NCBI RefSeq assembly: GCF_014197855.1
Contig: NZ_JACIGJ010000015.1
Span: forward strand, 1-64,000
From: Roseospira marina
Lineage (GTDB): Bacteria > Pseudomonadota > Alphaproteobacteria > Rhodospirillales > Rhodospirillaceae
Direction: 5' to 3'
DNA length: 64,000 bases
Shown one piece after another: positions 31,890-39,348 of the stretch; within the stretch, counting starts at the first letter, position 1; each line of letters starts with the position of its first letter. Made by a program: the position numbers and the translations under genes. The notes beneath the pieces were generated by a model. That model was given only the letters and a program-made list of their open reading frames with translations, searched no databases and was not told the DNA's origin.

Positions 31890-32654
31890 TTACACGGCGG
31901 ACAGAGCGCCCCAGGTGGCGCGCAGGGCGCGCGTCAGGGCATTGTCCAGCAGCTTGATCGTGGGGTTGCGCCCACCGTCCTTGACGACGATGCCCAACGT
32001 CTCCAGCGCCTGTACTGTAGACGACGCTTGCGTGGGCGCTGTGCTGGGAGACATCGTGTGCCGGACGAGATGCGAGCGCGCCCGTGACGCAACGTCGCTC
32101 TGATCGGGCTTGGGCGTGTAGTTTTGAGAGACGCACATCTTGGCGGTCTCCATGTCGAAGCTGAGCCCGGCGCTCTCGATCTTGAACAGCGACGCGAGAA
32201 TGGCGCGATTGACCGCGTTCTTCGTCTCGTCACCCACCAAGCCCGCGACGAGATCGCCCAACTTACCGATCGCATAGACGTTGTACGCCGCACCCTCGCG
32301 AAGCTGACGGTTCATAAAGTCGGGTGAACGCTGCGCGGCGACGAACAGACGTCCCGTCGCGCGTCGCCCCACCTGCTTGCGCAGCTTCTTGATCGTGCTT
32401 TGGATGGACGTGTTGTCCGGATTCTTCTTGGCTTCACGATCCGCGCGCTCATCGAGCGCGTCGGCGATCGCGTGGTTCATGACGTCGGCGTCGCTGTCCG
32501 GAACCTGCATCATCAACTGCTGCAACGTCATGGGCTGTTCGGGCTCGATGGACATGATGGGCGTGTCGTCAATAGCAATGGCGTCGATCTCCGCATCCGT
32601 GATTATCTCCTCCACGGTCGGAGCCGCAGTATTCTTAGTCTTACGAGCAGCCAT
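31890..32654 (-). CDS. Paralogous orphan family A, member 2 (254 aa)
   Basis: Related to the 26679-27344 protein: E-G-A-A-Y-N-V-Y-A-I-G-K-L near 118-130, the helix D-M-E-T-A-K-M-C-V-S, and a C-terminal V-Q-A-L-E-T-L-G-I-V-V block. The first 75 residues are an extra acidic, low-complexity region. Unlike its paralogue it has the GC content of the surroundings, so the copies probably did not arise by recent duplication here. AGGAG before the ATG; terminator with UUCG loop follows. Function unknown; perhaps nucleic-acid binding. Confidence 0.65.
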   Translation of the reverse strand: MAARKTKNTAAPTVEEIITDAEIDAIAIDDTPIMSIEPEQPMTLQQLMMQVPDSDADVMNHAIADALDERADREAKKNPDNTSIQSTIKKLRKQVGRRATGRLFVAAQRSPDFMNRQLREGAAYNVYAIGKLGDLVAGLVGDETKNAVNRAILASLFKIESAGLSFDMETAKMCVSQNYTPKPDQSDVASRARSHLVRHTMSPSTAPTQASSTVQALETLGIVVKDGGRNPTIKLLDNALTRALRATWGALSAV

Positions 32655-33434
32655 GATGTACTCCTATGATTTAATTGTCGCGCCGAACGTCGTTGCGTTC
32701 GACAGTTATATTTATCTCATGCTAATACTGGGGGCGCGGCTGGGTTGTGCGTGGGGATTTTGAGCGCCTGGTACTTGAACGCAAAGAAATGAACGCGCGT
32801 GCGCGTATCGAAAATAACTTGGAAAGCCAAGTGGGAACGCTGCGGGATCTTTGTGGACGTGAGCATCATGGCGTTGGAACCCCACACCTCCCATGGGCTT
32901 TCGCGGGGCTCATGCAGACTCTGCCCATGGTGCGCCTGTAGGAGTCCCATGGGCCGGGCGTGTATGGGATCACCACGGGCCGATCATGGGTGTGCGGTTC
33001 ATGGAGCGGCCTAGGAGTGTCCATGGCCGGGCTCTCCACGGGTCGGCCGCGGGGTACGCACGGGATGACCATGGGCGGGGTTCCCACGGGTGTTCCGTGG
33101 GGACGGTCTTTGGGCGCGGTTCGCCGTCACCCTTTCCCTAAGCCGGCTCCTTGCCGTTCCCAAAATGGCAGATGGACGCGGCGAACCGTCGTGGTACGTC
33201 TAAGCCGGCTCCTTGCCGTTCCTGAAATTTCCGGCGTGTTTCTTTAAGGTGCGCCCACCAACCACTAATTCGCCCTCTCGCGCTTTCGCTAAATAGCCCT
33301 TTCCGGAAACCGCCCATTCGTTCTTTCGCTCTTAGGCGATCTCGCTCCGCACTGACGCTGCCCCTCTCCGGACGGACGCCCCCTCCCCCACTCCCACTCT
33401 CTACGTCCTCTGTTCCCGTGGGTATCGTCCGGAC
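32655..33434. repeat. Non-coding stretch with CCRTGG cluster 3 and a 23-bp direct repeat
   Basis: 32880-33120 holds repeated CCATGG, CCACGGG and CCGTGG units. CTAAGCCGGCTCCTTGCCGT plus TCC occurs exactly at 33138-33160 and 33200-33222. No gene supported in nearly 800 bp. Confidence 0.6.
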
Positions 33435-33470
33435 AAAAAAAGAGACCCGGCTCTCTTATGAGAAACCGGG
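33435..33470 (-). terminator. Strong intrinsic terminator
   Basis: Minus strand CCCGG-TTTCTC-ATAA-GAGAG-CCGGG followed by TCTCTTTTTTT. No coding gene lies upstream for about 560 bp, so it probably ends a small RNA. Confidence 0.85.
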
Positions 33471-33688
33471 CCTTGAGTTGGCGCCTGGAAGCCAGGCGCT
33501 GCGGAGTAGCAAATGACTGCTACGAGGCGGATGGTCTCGCGCCAGTGGCTAGCGGTCAAGGACCGGATCCGCCTCGTAACCTAGCAAAACTGCGGAGATC
33601 AGCCGCTAGCGCGTGTGCCGTTCTGAGTGCGCGCCGCCCCTGAAGGAGACCCGAAAACAACGTCGCGAGTGACGCTCTGTCTTGCTGA
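33435..33688 (-). ncRNA. Candidate structured non-coding RNA, about 250 nt
   Basis: Transcript would run from just after a GCTATAAC element (33693-33700) to the terminator at 33435-33470. No ATG occurs on this strand in between. Visible structure: a 12-bp perfect stem (33521-33532 with 33567-33578), a hairpin GCGCCTGG-loop-CCAGGCGC (33481-33499), a GTAGC/GCTAC hairpin, and an 8-base complement GCTAGCGG/CCGCTAGC (33548-33555 with 33603-33610) that could make a pseudoknot. Such density of pairing with a strong terminator is best explained by a functional RNA. Confidence 0.6.
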
Positions 33689-33692
33689 TTCT

Positions 33693-33700
33693 GTTATAGC
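33693..33700 (-). promoter_or_regulatory. Candidate -10 element GCTATAAC
   Basis: Matches GCTANAWC and stands at the 5-prime side of the structured RNA candidate. Confidence 0.45.
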
Positions 33701-34030
33701 GCGATGCTGTCGGGCTTGCGATCGGGATCGTGCTTTCGCTCTTAGGCTAATTCGCTGGATCGCTCTTAAGCCGGGTCGCTGGATCGCTCTTGAACGAAGG
33801 TGCTAGATCGTTTCTGGATGACCGGCCGAAGATGATCTTGTGCTTGGATGATCGTCGCGGCCTGATTTTGATGGACTGTCTCGGTTCGGAATGATCGATG
33901 GCCTGCGTTGTCTGGACCGGAACGCTTTGACCTGTGATAGGCGGACTCTTGTGATTTAGATTTTAATTTTTAGGAAAGTTATCTGTTGGTGGTTTTTAAC
34001 TGAGACTAAAAGAACATTTCATGAACACTT
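33701..34030. repeat. Non-coding stretch with TCGCTCTTA repeats
   Basis: TCGCTGGATCGCTCTT occurs twice, about 24 bp apart, around 33760-33800, and related TCGCTCTTAGGC units lie here and near 33320. The rest, including an AT-rich part at 33950-34020, shows no gene. Confidence 0.5.
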
Positions 34031-34038
34031 AAAGGTCT

Positions 34039-34449
34039 TCACCATGTGCCCCAGGCTGGCTCATGCTCGTAGGGATCTTTTTTGGGCGTGTTGATGAAGC
34101 CGATCTCCCGGAGAACCTCTGTGCGGATCACCTTGTTCAACCACGTCTTGAGCATGGTGTCTGTCTGTAGGCTCTCCGGCTTCCAGTCTGCTTGCCGGGT
34201 CCCCGCGTCCAAAATCTCCTCATTGATTAGCTCGCGGATGGCACGAGCCCGGATCGTGGGGAAGGCCATATCCTTACCTATGTATCCTTTGAACACGCTC
34301 GGGCTAACGCCTTCGGTCTCGAACTGAATTTGGAAGATCACGCGGTTCAGAGACACGGAGGTTTTGAGCTTGGTGACCGTGTGGTCCGGGAAGTCCGCGA
34401 ACGTCTTTTTGATTTGCCGGAGGAGGGAGCTTGCCGTGCAGTTGATCAT
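34039..34449 (-). CDS. W-G-x-W array protein 1 (136 aa)
   Basis: Last gene of a four-gene array (35722 to 34039). All four are 130-146 residues, have an N-terminal helix (L-L-R-Q-I-K-K-T-F here), a beta sheet, a helical segment with W-L-N-K-V-I-R near 108-114, and end in a disordered linker plus A-W-G-T-W. No known family. AGGA precedes the ATG within 6 bases of the upstream stop. Function unknown; the shared tail suggests one binding partner. Confidence 0.65.
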   Translation of the reverse strand: MINCTASSLLRQIKKTFADFPDHTVTKLKTSVSLNRVIFQIQFETEGVSPSVFKGYIGKDMAFPTIRARAIRELINEEILDAGTRQADWKPESLQTDTMLKTWLNKVIRTEVLREIGFINTPKKDPYEHEPAWGTW

Positions 34450-34455
34450 GGGTTC

Positions 34456-34896
34456 CTACCACAGACCCCAGGCTGGATGCGCCGCGGTGAGATCCGATTC
34501 AGGCGCGGCGTCGGCGATCTCTGTGTCGATCTCGATACCAAGACCTCGAAGAATATCCGGCCGGATCACCTTGTTGATCCACGTCATGAGTACCTGTTCG
34601 ACCTCTGGGCCGATCCACTGCGCCATCTTGTGATCTTCTGGTAGTAAACGGGCGTTGACTAGTTCGTCCGCGGCTTTCGTTAAAAGTTCCGACCAGTTGA
34701 CGCATGCACCTACGCGAGCGCCGATACAATTAAAAGCGTCGCCGTCTTTGAAGCCGATGCCTATCCGAATGTAGTCGTCATATTGGTTCTCACGGGTCAC
34801 GATGTTTGTGACTGTGGCGTTTGGATTCTTGGCGAGTTTCACGCGGATTTTCTCGATCAACTTGCGTGTGGACAAGACCTCTGCGTAACTCGTCAT
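34456..34896 (-). CDS. W-G-x-W array protein 2 (146 aa)
   Basis: Same plan as its neighbours: helix R-K-L-I-E-K-I-R-V-K-L, sheet, then M-T-W-I-N-K-V-I-R-P-D-I-L-R near 106-119 (closest to protein 1), an acidic linker and final P-A-W-G-L-W. The 3-prime end and spacer to the next gene are nearly identical in DNA to those of the following array gene. Unknown function. Confidence 0.65.
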   Translation of the reverse strand: MTSYAEVLSTRKLIEKIRVKLAKNPNATVTNIVTRENQYDDYIRIGIGFKDGDAFNCIGARVGACVNWSELLTKAADELVNARLLPEDHKMAQWIGPEVEQVLMTWINKVIRPDILRGLGIEIDTEIADAAPESDLTAAHPAWGLW

Positions 34897-34906
34897 TAAC
34901 CGTTTC

Positions 34907-35305
34907 CTACCACAGACCCCAGGCTGGGCTCTTTCCGTAATGCGCTCGCTTCTTTTTGGCGCTGGTTCGAGGTGGATTGTTGGGCCTTTGGTCGCGAACC
35001 CATTCTTTGATCAGGACGTTCGTCGCGAGCATTCCCGGCTGCCAGTCCAAGCGCAGAGTTGTCGCGGGCAATTCGCGCCAGTTGTTTCTGTCACGGACGA
35101 TCCGGTCAGTAACTTCGGCCCAGTGGTCGTCGATGACCTGTCCGACAAACTCGATCGGTTCCTGGTTGCGCTGCTTGAACTGGATACATACGCAAACGCA
35201 GCGATCAATCCTCGCCGTCGTGACCTCTGCGACCTTGTGGTACGGAAGGCTTTCGATCGTGTTTCGAATGTGATTGATGAGCGCGCTTGGCGTGTACAAA
35301 TCCAC
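34907..35305 (-). CDS. W-G-x-W array protein 3 (132 aa)
   Basis: GTG start with AGGAGGG upstream. N-terminal helix A-L-I-N-H-I-R-N-T-I-E-S-L, beta region with C-V-C-V-C-I-Q-F, then L-I-K-E-W-V-R-D near 96-103 and a basic linker before P-A-W-G-L-W. The linker is basic (K-K-K-R) where protein 2 has acidic residues, so only fold and tail are kept. No known family. Confidence 0.65.
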   Translation of the reverse strand: MDLYTPSALINHIRNTIESLPYHKVAEVTTARIDRCVCVCIQFKQRNQEPIEFVGQVIDDHWAEVTDRIVRDRNNWRELPATTLRLDWQPGMLATNVLIKEWVRDQRPNNPPRTSAKKKRAHYGKSPAWGLW

Positions 35306-35314
35306 TGTTCCCTC

Positions 35315-35722
35315 CTACCAGAGACCCCAGACGGCATTGTCTCGATTGAGGTCCGGCGTGGGCGGCTTGGGAACATCCGCGCGAAGACATTGGTTGATCC
35401 ACTTGCCCAGCCACGTGGCGGCGAGACCATAATCCGGAATGAAGTTGTCCACGCCCACGCAACCTTGCGAAATGAGCCCGTGATCCGCCAGATTCTGCGA
35501 CATGAGAATCAGCAGCGCCGGCCAATCCGATCTGTCGGACAGATGCGCTTCGACGGCGAGGCGCCCGCCGGCCGGTCGCTGAAACTCCACGAAGAGACAG
35601 GTGAGTTTGGCGGGCCAATGTGGATGCGCACAGGCGCGCACGGTCGCTTCGCTTTCTCGCGAAATCGCGACTGCGCGCTTTAGCTCCTTCACGAAATCGT
35701 CCGTCGTGTAGGACATCGACAT
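35315..35722 (-). CDS. W-G-x-W array protein 4 (135 aa)
   Basis: First and most divergent gene of the array: N-terminal helix D-D-F-V-K-E-L-K-R-A-V, a beta/alpha body, L-G-K-W-I-N-Q-C-L-R near 104-113 equivalent to W-I-N-K-V-I-R of the others, and the ending A-V-W-G-L-W. GAGG before the ATG. It starts ten bases after the stop of the upstream 75-aa gene. Confidence 0.62.
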   Translation of the reverse strand: MSMSYTTDDFVKELKRAVAISRESEATVRACAHPHWPAKLTCLFVEFQRPAGGRLAVEAHLSDRSDWPALLILMSQNLADHGLISQGCVGVDNFIPDYGLAATWLGKWINQCLRADVPKPPTPDLNRDNAVWGLW

Positions 35723-35731
35723 GACGTCGCC

Positions 35732-35959
35732 TCAGAGCTGATACCCGTGCGCGATCAGGACGGCGGCGATGTTCTGCGCCTCCCAAGAGCCGGGCCGAAC
35801 GCTAAGATGCCCCACGTCCTGAAGGAACATCGCCGCCATCGTCTCGACGGTGAGATGCCCGTGTGAAGTGGAGTCCGGGTTGGCGTCGTTGAAGGTCGTC
35901 AGTAGCTCCACGAGGTCTTCGTGAAGCGCGTCCGGAATTTCAAACGTGATCTGCGCCAC
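35732..35959 (-). CDS. Unknown small acidic protein (75 aa)
   Basis: GTG start with AGGAG seven bases upstream. I-T-F-E-I-P-D-A-L-H-E-D-L-V-E-L-L at the N terminus suggests a strand and helix as in RHH-like proteins, followed by V-E-T-M-A-A-M-F-L. The start lies inside the end of the preceding gene. Function unknown; DNA binding is possible. Confidence 0.55.
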   Translation of the reverse strand: MAQITFEIPDALHEDLVELLTTFNDANPDSTSHGHLTVETMAAMFLQDVGHLSVRPGSWEAQNIAAVLIAHGYQL

Positions 35960-36291
35960 CGTTCATCTCCTGTTTCATCTCGTTGAGCCGATGTCCGTAA
36001 AGAGCGTTCGCCAGCGCCCGCATCAGCGCCAGGGCACCGCTGTTCTTGGAGGTCGTGGCGGCGAGGGCGATCGGCCCCTCGCTCTTAACCTTCACCACAG
36101 CCCCGATCCAACCATCACTCCGCTCGATGTGCCAGTATTCAACAAGCGTGTGGCGGATAAGCAGATCGGTCGCGTCGTCCAGCGAGCCGATGTAGTTCAG
36201 ACAGCCATCGAACCCATGCGTCGTCTCGATGCTGCGGCGCCAGCGGCGGGCCGGCAGAATACTGTCCGCCTCGACCGGATAGAGCCAACAC
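35940..36291 (-). pseudogene. Small phage protein gene with a frame break at its start
   Basis: A clear coding frame runs to 35940: L-Y-P-V-E-A-D-S-I-L-P-A, R-R-W-R-R-S, C-L-N-Y-I-G-S-L-D-D-A-T-D-L-L-I-R, S-D-G-W-I-G-A-V-V-K-V-K-S and A-L-M-R-A-L-A-N-A-L. This pattern is common in small phage proteins starting M-x-A-Y-P-V-E-A-D. No start codon exists in this frame: a GTG at 36291-36289 reads V-L-A and then needs removal of one base near 36282. So an extra base, or mutation, has disrupted it. Confidence 0.6.
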
Positions 36292-36293
36292 TT

Positions 36294-36488
36294 TCAGTCC
36301 CGGCTCCGGCGCTCCATCACGTAGTTGTCCAGCGCGACGGCGATCGCGACGTTGGCGAGGGTCGCCGCGCGCGGCTCTGTCAGCGCCTGATCCGTGATTT
36401 TATTCTGGATGTCGCGCAGCGCGGCGAGAACAGGGTCTTCCTCTTCGGCTCGAATACGATCGGGCATCGTCTTGGCCGGGTGTTCCAT
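36294..36488 (-). CDS. Unknown helical protein (64 aa)
   Basis: ATG at 36488 shares its A with the upstream TGA. Acidic N-terminal third followed by a helix T-L-A-N-V-A-I-A-V-A-L-D-N-Y. No family recognised. Probably expressed by coupling to the zinc-finger gene upstream. Confidence 0.55.
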   Translation of the reverse strand: MEHPAKTMPDRIRAEEEDPVLAALRDIQNKITDQALTEPRAATLANVAIAVALDNYVMERRSRD

Positions 36489-36904
36489 CACCGTTCTCCC
36501 ATGCGCGATTTCGCGTTTTCGTTCGGAGGTGCTTTCGCTATTTCGCGACAGACGCGAACCGTCCGGTCGCAGGCGTCCGTGTCGAACATGCCGATGTGAC
36601 AGGCGTCGCGGTCGATCTCCAATTTCTCCGCCAACCAGGCATAGGCTTTTGCCCGCGGCATGATGCCGCCGCGCCAGATCGCATCAAACGCCACGTGCGC
36701 CTCATTCTTGGCGCGACGCAGCTCGGCGTTGGCGAGGCGGCCGAGAGGAGCGTGCCGGCGACTGTTCTTGTGACAGCCAACCCAGGCGCCGCACGGCGCG
36801 CAGCGCCAGAAGTGCTTGCGCGCCAGGTCGGGGCGATGCGGATAGATCACAGCACCTGTGACCAGCTCCGCATCGGCGCCGCAGTAGGGGCAGGGGACGC
36901 GCAT
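36488..36904 (-). CDS. DUF3268-like zinc-finger protein (138 aa)
   Basis: Begins R-V-P-C-P-Y-C-G-A-D-A-E-L-V-T-G, then I-Y-P-H-R-P-D-L, F-W-R-C-A-P-C-G-A-W-V-G-C-H-K, L-G-R-L-A-N-A-E-L-R and C-H-I-G-M-F. These are the landmarks of the phage zinc-finger family PF11672/DUF3268, function unknown. Two CxxC pairs should bind zinc. The start overlaps the previous stop (TGATG). Confidence 0.78.
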   Translation of the reverse strand: MRVPCPYCGADAELVTGAVIYPHRPDLARKHFWRCAPCGAWVGCHKNSRRHAPLGRLANAELRRAKNEAHVAFDAIWRGGIMPRAKAYAWLAEKLEIDRDACHIGMFDTDACDRTVRVCREIAKAPPNENAKSRMGER

Positions 36905-37167
36905 CACGCCGCCCGTTCCCGAACGACGCCGGCCTCGAAAGTGTAGTCCGGCGTGCAGGCCAGCACGTCCGCCTCGCGCACATAGAGCGCCCTCTGAAAG
37001 TCGGGCCGGCACCACTCGTCCTCGGCGATGGCAATCTGCACCACCACGTCGTCATCAGTGTCGTCACACAACAACATGTAGGCGCCCACAGCTCGTCGCC
37101 CGTCACGCAACCAGAACTGCCCGTAATGAGGCTCGTCCGTGTGCTTCGCCATTATGCTGACCAGCAT
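36904..37167 (-). CDS. Unknown protein (87 aa)
   Basis: GAGGAG lies seven bases before the ATG at 37167, which is inside the end of the zinc-ribbon gene. Contains C-D-D-T-D-D-D-V-V-V-Q-I and W-C-R-P-D-F-Q. No family recognised. The overlap with the preceding gene (65 bp) is long for this genome but both frames look coding. Confidence 0.5.
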   Translation of the reverse strand: MLVSIMAKHTDEPHYGQFWLRDGRRAVGAYMLLCDDTDDDVVVQIAIAEDEWCRPDFQRALYVREADVLACTPDYTFEAGVVRERAA

Positions 37168-37297
37168 GGTCGTTCTCCTCATATCCGCAGTAGGGGCAGC
37201 CGGCGGCGTCCGCCGTCCACTCATTCGTCCACTCGTCACCGCAGCGCGGACAGGTCCGCCACTGCGGATGACGGCGGGGCAGGGGGCTTGGGCGCAT
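37103..37297 (-). CDS. Small zinc-ribbon protein (64 aa)
   Basis: C-P-R-C-G-D-E-W and, 15 residues on, C-P-Y-C-G-Y-E-E-N form a four-cysteine zinc ribbon. The ATG overlaps the upstream TGA (TGATG). Basic, Pro-rich N terminus. Likely nucleic-acid binding; a similar zinc ribbon is encoded at 43371-43532. Confidence 0.6.
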   Translation of the reverse strand: MRPSPLPRRHPQWRTCPRCGDEWTNEWTADAAGCPYCGYEENDHAGQHNGEAHGRASLRAVLVA

Positions 37298-37836
37298 CAC
37301 TCGGCCGCCATGCTCTTGGCCGTCGACACGTCCATGATCGTGGTGAACTCCAGGCCCAGGCGCGCGATCTCGGCGAACTCGGCCGGCGCCACCTTGTGCA
37401 GGAAGAACAGCGCGCGACGGTGCAGCCGGCTGCCCGCCAGACACTGCTGCCAGACGTGCCCAACGGCCGCCTCGTCCGACGCGATGCGGTCCGCCTCGTC
37501 GTAACGCTCCAGGCAATAGCCCTTGCTATCATGCTTGAAGAGCCCCCAGCCTTCATTGAGCGCCTGCCGCTGATCGACCTGGTTCCAGTCCTCTTCGGTG
37601 ATGATCAGACCGCTCGCGCGCGCGTTCATCTTCGCCAGCGGATGGACAGACATCGCCGTGATGGTCGACGGCGCGTCGGGCTCGTCCACGTTGGACATGC
37701 AAAGCGTTGGCAGCTCCGCCTTTTCGTCGGCGGCGATCAGGCTGATCGCGGCATCGCGATCAACGGCGCGCACAAGGTAGTGGCGCTTCAGTACGCGCGA
37801 TCGGCGCGTCTCGCTCACGACTTCAAAAATAGGCAT
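37297..37836 (-). CDS. Unknown protein (179 aa)
   Basis: Start at 37836 has GGAGAG upstream. N-terminal beta/alpha unit (V-L-K-R-H-Y-L-V-R-A-V-D-R-D-A-A) resembles the small strand-helix domains common in phage orphan genes, followed by a longer helical body (A-L-F-F-L-H-K-V-A-P-A-E-F). First gene of the leftward set 37836-35940. Palindrome site 13 is 66 bp upstream. Confidence 0.58.
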   Translation of the reverse strand: MPIFEVVSETRRSRVLKRHYLVRAVDRDAAISLIAADEKAELPTLCMSNVDEPDAPSTITAMSVHPLAKMNARASGLIITEEDWNQVDQRQALNEGWGLFKHDSKGYCLERYDEADRIASDEAAVGHVWQQCLAGSRLHRRALFFLHKVAPAEFAEIARLGLEFTTIMDVSTAKSMAAE

Positions 37837-37902
37837 CGCTCTCTCCGTCACTGTGTGCTGACAGAATAAATGTACTAACGAAAACAAGGTCTTACAAAAG
37901 GG

Positions 37903-37920
37903 TACATCAGCTTTGATTGA
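37903..37920. promoter_or_regulatory. Palindromic 18-bp motif, site 13
   Basis: TACATCA-GCTT-TGATTGA, between the terminator at 37923 and the 179-aa gene. Confidence 0.7.
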
Positions 37921-37922
37921 GG

Positions 37923-37951
37923 AAAAAGGGTGGGTTTTGCCCACCCTTTTT
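37923..37951 (-). terminator. Strong terminator
   Basis: AAAAAGGGTGGG-loop-CCCACCCTTTTT; symmetric A/T runs make it potentially bidirectional. Ends the 112-aa gene transcript. Confidence 0.85.
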
Positions 37952-37959
37952 CTCCTCGC

Positions 37960-38298
37960 TCAGGCCGCGCGGATGGGCACGATAAACACTTCCATCGTCG
38001 ACACCCCATCTTCGGGCTCCGTCCGCTCGGGCTCGGGCTGCGTGCCCTCACGGTCGAGAATGGCCTTCATTTCCGCCACCTTTCCTTCTGCCATCTTGAT
38101 TTCCCGGGTGAGGGTCCGGATCTGGCGAATAGCGCCGTCGAGATGCCATTCATGCGCCTTCTGGAGCGACGCCACGATGGTCTCGTGATCGGCATACGAC
38201 ACCAGATTGCCGTCGGGCGTCGGATTGAGCCCGAGCTGAAGGCTGCCGGCGGGCGTACCTTCCGTCACGCCGAGGGCCAAACGCTGGATTTTGAACAT
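37960..38298 (-). CDS. Unknown protein (112 aa)
   Basis: N-terminal beta part, then a coiled coil at about 48-82 (A-I-R-Q-I-R-T-L-T-R-E-I-K-M-A-E), and an acidic Pro/Glu linker before a short strand. No family recognised. GAAAGAA precedes the ATG. Transcribed with the 89-aa gene upstream. Confidence 0.58.
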   Translation of the reverse strand: MFKIQRLALGVTEGTPAGSLQLGLNPTPDGNLVSYADHETIVASLQKAHEWHLDGAIRQIRTLTREIKMAEGKVAEMKAILDREGTQPEPERTEPEDGVSTMEVFIVPIRAA

Positions 38299-38317
38299 AT
38301 TCTTTCTTTCTCGTGGG

Positions 38318-38587
38318 TTAGTGGGCGTTGGGCATGGTCATGATCTGGACGTCGTTCGCGTCCAGCGCCTCCAGGATCGGCATCAGCGTCTGCTGGAGAT
38401 TGGCGTCCGCGGCGATCAGAGCCATCAGTCGGAGCGTGTTGGACTGCTCCACCATCGCCGCTGACCATTCGTCCGGGTTCTCGGGGTAGGTCTCGGTCGT
38501 GAACACCTTCACCTCGCCGGCAGCGGTCAGAACCACGCCGGCGTCACCAGTTTCGATCGGCCCGGACATCGGGGTGATACTTTTCAC
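38318..38587 (-). CDS. Unknown protein (89 aa)
   Basis: GTG at 38587 is preferred because AGGAG lies eight bases upstream; an ATG at 38629 is inside palindrome-flanking sequence without a ribosome site. Beta-rich N terminus (V-V-L-T-A-A-G-E-V-K-V-F-T-T), helical C terminus. No family recognised. Confidence 0.55.
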   Translation of the reverse strand: MKSITPMSGPIETGDAGVVLTAAGEVKVFTTETYPENPDEWSAAMVEQSNTLRLMALIAADANLQQTLMPILEALDANDVQIMTMPNAH

Positions 38588-38629
38588 GGGGGCGCTCCTG
38601 TGTGTTTGCGTATCGAACGCAACGCGCAT

Positions 38630-38647
38630 TCAATCAACTCTGACTGT
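38630..38647. promoter_or_regulatory. Palindromic 18-bp motif, site 14
   Basis: TCAATCA-ACTC-TGACTGT, 42 bp upstream of the 89-aa gene; TTATAC on the minus strand overlaps its outer edge. Confidence 0.6.
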
Positions 38648-39000
38648 ATAACGCATCGTTCGCGGGACTGCGAGCGGAAATATACACAACGGGGTGTACT
38701 AATTTCTCTCGTTCGCTCTTTCGTTCTTTCGTTCTTTCGTTCTTTCGCCAATAGGGTCCATCTTGATTCGGAACGAAAACGGATCAACGAAAAATTTAGT
38801 ACCTAAAAACGATATTGATTTTTTTCGATATTTTTTTTTCCTCGACCTTCGTCTAGGGTCGAAACCCGCTTTCGTCGCACCCGTTCTATTTGCGCCTATT
38901 TATTGTTCCCGCTGTGCGGTTCGGTTAATACATAGAGTCACCTTTAGTTTTCAAATATAAAAACGTTTGTAAGCGGTCATACCGTGGACATATCCTAACC
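38648..39000. repeat. AT-rich non-coding stretch with 8-bp tandem repeat
   Basis: 38706-38747 is a run of TCGTTCTT-type units (about five). The rest is very AT-rich for this genome, with A and T runs near 38810-38840. No gene; looks foreign or origin-like. Confidence 0.6.
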
Positions 39001-39018
39001 GCCGTCAGAATTGACGTA
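39001..39018. promoter_or_regulatory. Palindromic 18-bp motif, site 15
   Basis: GCCGTCA-GAAT-TGACGTA, 25 bp upstream of the plus-strand 78-aa gene. Confidence 0.65.
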
Positions 39019-39043
39019 CCACCAAGAGGAGGGCTTAATTGGG

Positions 39044-39280
39044 ATGGTGTACGTAAGTACAGTTGAGTTGGAACGACTAAAGAAACTGGCATATACGGCG
39101 GCTATCGAGGGTGCCACTCAAAAACTCAAGGCTAACGGTTACGATGTTGAACCTTGCTTAGAGGGTATTTTAGAACGACAGCATCGACCCGATGTCGGTC
39201 TTTTTCTTGGCGTCGTTTTTGACATTTGGGACGACTATACGCGCGAGAATGATGGCAATCCGGGGGTTCGGACGGCTTAG
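39044..39280 (+). CDS. Lone plus-strand unknown protein (78 aa)
   Basis: The only well-supported rightward gene between 26 and 64 kb. It has GAGGAGGG 12 bases before the ATG, a palindrome 25 bp up and a terminator downstream. Helical: V-E-L-E-R-L-K-K-L-A-Y-T-A-A-I, later V-G-L-F-L-G-V-V-F-D-I-W-D-D-Y. Lower GC than neighbours. No family recognised; may have arrived with the AT-rich stretch before it. Confidence 0.6.
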   Translation: MVYVSTVELERLKKLAYTAAIEGATQKLKANGYDVEPCLEGILERQHRPDVGLFLGVVFDIWDDYTRENDGNPGVRTA

Positions 39281-39309
39281 ATCAACTCCATTCGTCTTTG
39301 CTTATAACT

Positions 39310-39344
39310 GTGGAGGGGATGGGCTCATAGCTCTTCCCCTCCAC
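39310..39344. terminator. Shared convergent terminator
   Basis: GTGGAGGGGA, 15-base loop, TCCCCTCCAC then TTGTTT on plus. Lies between convergent genes ending at 39280 and 39349. Confidence 0.72.
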
Positions 39345-39348
39345 TTGT

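Noticed and set aside
27826-33222. CRISPR array
   Set aside because: Repeats are short, degenerate and irregularly spaced, with no constant spacer length and no cas genes.
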